NCBI RefSeq assembly: GCF_020639365.1
Contig: NZ_JAINUL010000001.1
Coordinates: forward strand, 4,119,309 to 4,183,308
DNA from: Streptomyces flavotricini
GTDB lineage: Bacteria > Actinomycetota > Actinomycetes > Streptomycetales > Streptomycetaceae
Direction of reading: 5' to 3'
Length of the DNA: 64,000 nt
The notes under the pieces are model-generated. The model saw only the letters and a list, made by a program, of their open reading frames with translations. It had not been told where the DNA came from and ran no database searches. Below, one piece after another: positions 61,302 to 64,000 of this stretch (position 1 is the stretch's first letter; every line of letters starts with the position of its first letter). The position numbers were made by a program, and so were the translations under genes.

Positions 61302-61365
61302 GAGGACAAGCCCTCGGCCTATTAGTACCAGTCAGCTCCACCCGTTACCGGGCTTCCACATCTGG
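61302..61365 (-). pseudogene. 3' terminal fragment of 23S rRNA
   Basis: About 64 nt of the minus strand, from GATGTGGAAGCCCGG through GGTACTAATAGGCCGAGGG to CTTGTCC, are the 3' end of streptomycete 23S rRNA. Immediately upstream, instead of the preceding 3 kb of 23S, the sequence is the leader that normally precedes 16S. The junction lies near 61363-61380. So only the 23S tail and 5S remain. Confidence 0.82.
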
Positions 61366-61600
61366 ATCCACCGAAGTGGACGGGGTATCAACTTCTGGCG
61401 TTGATTTTTGGCACGCTGTTGAGTTCTCAAGGAACGGACGCTTCCTTTGTACTCACCCTCTCGGGCTTTCCTCCGGGCTTTCGTTCTTGCGTTTCCGACT
61501 CTATCAGAGTCAGTTCCGCTTGCTTTCCAGGTTCTTCGCTTTCGCGTTTTCCCTTTCCGGCGATTCCGACTCTATCAGATCCTTTCGGGCCTGACTCCCA
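61366..61600 (-). promoter_or_regulatory. rRNA operon promoter and leader region
   Basis: On the minus strand the 16-bp element TCTGATAGAGTCGGAA occurs at 61579-61564 and again at 61508-61493; TAGAGT-like -10 elements of this kind belong to tandem Streptomyces rRNA promoters. Downstream comes the leader with CTTGAGAACTCAACAGCG and GTTGATACCCCGTC, which normally runs into 16S processing stems. Here it runs into the 23S 3' tail. Confidence 0.75.
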
Positions 61601-61897
61601 GTCAGCGGGTTTCGCTGCTCGGGCTGTTGGGCCCTTGCGGCGAGTGAGACAGTAGCGGATTCCTTGCCCCCGAACCTAATCGGCGGCCGCGTCCTCGGAC
61701 ACGGATTCCTCATTCGCAAATACGCATGAAAACGAGACGACACAGTGCGTCGTTCGTTCGAATGTGTAGTGCGGGATGACTGTCCGGGGACCGACCGGGG
61801 TCGGCGCTCACGTCGGACAACTCGAAGAACCTTACGGACCCCCGACAGGTGTGTCAACCCCGGGACAGGGGCCGCCGGAAGGGCTAGCCTGATCCCC
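61601..61897. other. Intergenic region between rRNA promoters and trp leader
   Basis: About 300 bp without a gene I can support. It must carry upstream sequences of the leftward rRNA promoters and the rightward promoter of the trp leader. I did not recognise specific -35/-10 elements for the latter. Confidence 0.5.
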
Positions 61898-61945
61898 ATG
61901 ACTACGCATGCGCTCACGTCCAGCCTTCGCTGGTGGGCCGCCTGA
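61898..61945 (+). CDS. Trp leader peptide (attenuator) of trpS
   Basis: A 15-codon reading frame, MTTHALTSSLRWWAA, with two adjacent Trp codons (61931-61936), is followed by competing hairpins and the trpS gene. Translation stalling at the Trp codons when charged Trp-tRNA is scarce would free the downstream RNA to form the antiterminator. This is the design of ribosome-mediated attenuation reported for the auxiliary TrpRS1 gene of S. coelicolor. Confidence 0.85.
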   Translation: MTTHALTSSLRWWAA

Positions 61946-62015
61946 CGGCGGCCGACCTTCCACGCGAGCACGCATGCGCTCACGGCCGCCGCTTACGGCG
62001 GCCGTTTCTGTTTCT
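61937..62015 (+). promoter_or_regulatory. Transcription attenuator: competing hairpins and terminator before trpS
   Basis: Segment 1 (GGCCGCC, 61937-61943) can pair with segment 2 (GGCGGCC, 61946-61952); segment 2 can instead pair with segment 3 (61982-61991); segment 3 pairs with segment 4 (61996-62005) as a perfect 10-bp stem with a CTTA loop, followed by TTCTGTTTCT, a Rho-independent terminator. The 14-bp sequence CGCATGCGCTCACG occurs both in the leader peptide and just before segment 3. Confidence 0.85.
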
Positions 62016-62084
62016 CCCTCCCGGGAGTGGCTCGGTCGCCCGACGCGGCGGTCCCGACACCAGCCACGAACAGGGAGACAGGAC

Positions 62085-63083
62085 ATGACGAGGATCTTCA
62101 GCGGGATCAAGCCGACCGGGCACCTGACGCTGGGGAACTACTTGGGGGCCCTCCGGCAGTGGGTCGCCGCCGACCAGCGGCCGGACGAGGCGCTGTTCTG
62201 CGTCGTGGACCTCCACGCACTGACCGTCGAGCACGATCCCGCGCGGGTCCGCCGGCTCAGCAGGCAGGTGGCGACCCTGTTCCTCGCCTCGGGGCTGGAC
62301 CCGGACAAATGCACCCTGTTCATGCAGAGCCACGTCGACGAGCACACCCGGCTCTCGTACCTGCTGGAGTGCACCGCCACCGACGGCGAGATGCGGCGGA
62401 TGATCCAGTACAAGGAGAAGTCCGCACGGGCGCAGGCATCCGGGGAGGGCGTACGGCTGTCGTTGCTGACGTACCCCGTGCTGATGGCCGCCGACATCCT
62501 GGCCTACGGGACCGAGGAGGTCCCCGTGGGTGAGGACCAGCGGCAGCACGTGGAGCTGGCCCGGGATCTGGCGGTGCGGTTCAACCAGCGGTACGGGCAG
62601 ACGTTCACGGTGCCGAAGGCGACGCTGCCGGACGTGGCCGCGCGGGTCATGGACCTGCAGGAGCCGACGTCGAAGATGGGGAAGTCCGGCGGGCCGGGGC
62701 CCGGCGTGGTGTTCATGCTGGACGAGCCCGGGGTGATCCGGAAGAAGGTCATGCGGGCCGTGACCGACAGCGGCGACGGCGGTGTCGTCTACGACCGGGA
62801 GGCGCGGCCGGGGGTCGCGAACCTGCTGGACGTGCTGGCCGCCTGCACCGGCGGGGATCCGGCCGCCCTCGCCGAGGGGTACAGCGGGTACGGGGCGCTC
62901 AAGCGGGACGTCGCCGACGCGGTGGTGGAGCTGCTGCGGCCGGTGCAGGAGCGGCATGCCGAGCTCGCGGCCGAACCGGCGGCGGTGGAGAAGGTGCTGC
63001 GGGTAGGGGCCGGGCGGGCCCGGGACCTGGCGCGGCCGATCGTGGACCGGGCGTACCGGGCCATCGGGCTGCTGGAGCCCTGA
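62085..63083 (+). CDS. trpS: Tryptophanyl-tRNA synthetase, auxiliary TrpRS1 type
   Basis: 332 residues of class I synthetase. The HIGH-like motif is GHLTLGN at 12-18 and the KMSKS-like loop is SKMGKS near 198-203. It charges tRNA-Trp. The preceding Trp-rich leader and attenuator match the regulated, antibiotic-resistant TrpRS1 of S. coelicolor rather than the constitutive housekeeping enzyme; resistance to indolmycin is therefore likely but not shown by sequence alone. It converges with proC. Confidence 0.9.
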   Translation: MTRIFSGIKPTGHLTLGNYLGALRQWVAADQRPDEALFCVVDLHALTVEHDPARVRRLSRQVATLFLASGLDPDKCTLFMQSHVDEHTRLSYLLECTATDGEMRRMIQYKEKSARAQASGEGVRLSLLTYPVLMAADILAYGTEEVPVGEDQRQHVELARDLAVRFNQRYGQTFTVPKATLPDVAARVMDLQEPTSKMGKSGGPGPGVVFMLDEPGVIRKKVMRAVTDSGDGGVVYDREARPGVANLLDVLAACTGGDPAALAEGYSGYGALKRDVADAVVELLRPVQERHAELAAEPAAVEKVLRVGAGRARDLARPIVDRAYRAIGLLEP

Positions 63084-63093
63084 CCCTCGCGGA

Positions 63094-63130
63094 GAGGTAC
63101 GGGCTCCCGCTCGCCGCGGGCCCGTACCTC
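63094..63130. terminator. Bidirectional terminator between trpS and proC
   Basis: An 11-bp perfect stem (63094-63104 with 63120-63130), 15-nt loop, in the 60-bp gap between the convergent trpS and proC genes. Confidence 0.78.
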
Positions 63131-63143
63131 CCTGCATGCCGTG

Positions 63144-63953
63144 TCAGCTGTTGCCGGAGGCGAGTTCGCGGCTGCGGTCGCGCGCCGCTTCGAGGGCCGC
63201 GATCAGGGCGGCGCGCACGCCGTGCCGTTCGAGCTCGACGATCGCGTTGATGGTGGTGCCGGCCGGGGAGGTGACGGCCTCGCGGAGCTTGACCGGGTGC
63301 TCGCCGCTGTCGCGGAGCATCACGGCGGCGCCGATGGCGGCCTGGACGATGAGGTCGTGCGCCTGGGAGCGGGGCAGCCCGAGGAGGATGCCGGCGTCGG
63401 TCATCGCCTCGACGAGGAAGTAGAAGTAGGCGGGGCCGGAGCCGGAGAGGGCGGTGGCGGCGTCCTGCTGCGACTCGGGGACGCGCAGGGTCTTGCCGAC
63501 GCCGCCGAAGATCTCCTCGGTGTGGGCGAGGTGTTCGGCGGTGGCGTGGCTGCCGGCCGAGATGACGGACATGGCCTCGTCGACGAGGGCGGGGGTGTTC
63601 GTCATGACGCGGACGACAGGGGTGCCGGAGGCGAGCCGCTCCTCGAAGAAGGAGGTGGGGATGCCCGCGGCGCCGCTGATGACCAGACGGTCGGCGGGGA
63701 CGTGCGGGGCGAGCTCCTCGAGGAGCTTGCCCATGTCCTGCGGCTTGACGGTGAGGATGAGGGTGTCGGCGCGCTTGGCGGCCTCCGCGTTGGAGACGGC
63801 CTCGACCCCGTAGCGGGAGCGGAGCTCCTCGGCGCGTTCGGGACGGCGGGCGGTGACGAGAAGCTTGGAGGCGGGCCAGCCGCCGCGGATCATTCCGCTG
63901 AGCAGGGCCTCGCCGATCTTGCCGGTACCGAGGACTGCGACTGTCTGGGTCAT
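63144..63953 (-). CDS. proC: Pyrroline-5-carboxylate reductase
   Basis: 269 residues. The NADPH-binding VLGTGKIGEALLSG opens the protein, VRVMTNTPALV lies near 115, and the signature ALSGSGPAYFYFLVEAMTDAG is near 166-186. It performs the last step of proline synthesis. ATG 63953. Length is normal for the family and no oddity is seen. Confidence 0.93.
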   Translation of the reverse strand: MTQTVAVLGTGKIGEALLSGMIRGGWPASKLLVTARRPERAEELRSRYGVEAVSNAEAAKRADTLILTVKPQDMGKLLEELAPHVPADRLVISGAAGIPTSFFEERLASGTPVVRVMTNTPALVDEAMSVISAGSHATAEHLAHTEEIFGGVGKTLRVPESQQDAATALSGSGPAYFYFLVEAMTDAGILLGLPRSQAHDLIVQAAIGAAVMLRDSGEHPVKLREAVTSPAGTTINAIVELERHGVRAALIAALEAARDRSRELASGNS

Positions 63954-64000
63954 GCCCGATCCACCTCGCCGAACTTTTCCGCACGCGTTTCACGCGTGAT

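Noticed and set aside
61366..61660. Protein-coding frames (60-85 codons) in the rRNA leader region
   Set aside because: Ser/Phe-rich frames in several phases over rRNA promoter and leader sequence; no ribosome sites.

Overview
The window is high-GC actinobacterial DNA and almost certainly a Streptomyces chromosome. Evidence includes the developmental sigma factor gene bldN with its partner anti-sigma gene, a rex-hemA-hemC-hemD operon with a Rex operator, whiJ-type regulatory modules, a TTA codon in a pathway regulator, and an auxiliary trpS behind a Trp-codon attenuator. Genes are densely packed, with many ATGA or GTGA stop/start overlaps.

Region A (1 to about 40,560) is accessory and looks like one specialised-metabolite gene cluster that continues past the left edge. 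From right to left on the minus strand it has an SRPBCC protein (11277), an AMP-forming ligase, a CreE-like flavoenzyme, a CreD-like lyase, then a nitrate transporter, nitrate reductase, its flavoprotein partner and the start of nirB (233). The CreE/CreD pair should make nitrous acid from aspartate; the adjoining nitrate genes can make nitrite from nitrate. Divergently, 12647-17241 is a phenazine-type cassette (DAHP synthase, dehydrogenase, PhzD-like isochorismatase, PhzE-like synthase) predicted to make 3-hydroxyanthranilate. A KASIII, an arylamine N-acetyltransferase-like enzyme, a flavin hydroxylase and a 60-residue secreted peptide follow.

A regulatory centre at 21421-26054 holds a large SARP/NB-ARC/TPR activator, with a TTA leucine codon, divergent from a transposase-like protein that has lost at least one catalytic Asp. 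Next come a minus-strand operon (32936 to 26133) of ATP-grasp ligases, an FMN reductase and an MFS exporter, and a divergent plus-strand operon (33274-40558). The latter resembles the toxoflavin cassette (WD-repeat ToxC, GTP cyclohydrolase II ToxB, FGE-like ToxD, methyltransferase ToxA) with added PLP lyase/synthase, 2OG-Fe oxygenase, serine acetyltransferase and a small unknown protein. Between these two operons lies an 11-bp-phased heptamer array of the SARP-operator type. No PKS or NRPS module is present. The combination suggests an N-N-bond-containing product joining a nitrite-derived nitrogen, an aminophenol unit, a GTP-derived pyrimidine/azapteridine and amino acids. The product is unknown to me.

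Region B (about 40,750-64,000) is conserved core chromosome. It holds hemB, a HATPase/XRE/DUF397 module, a HEAT-repeat protein, rex-hemA-hemC-hemD (minus), a glutaredoxin, a HAD hydrolase, bldN-rsbN, an acyltransferase and epimerase, a 32-residue bS22 gene, an excisionase-type HTH, a phosphatase, acuC, an MFS, a HAD phosphatase, a remnant rRNA operon (promoters and leader fused to the last part of 23S, then 5S), the attenuated trpS and proC. The rRNA locus lacks 16S and nearly all of 23S, which is either a real deletion or an assembly collapse. No tRNA, CRISPR array or intact insertion sequence was seen.
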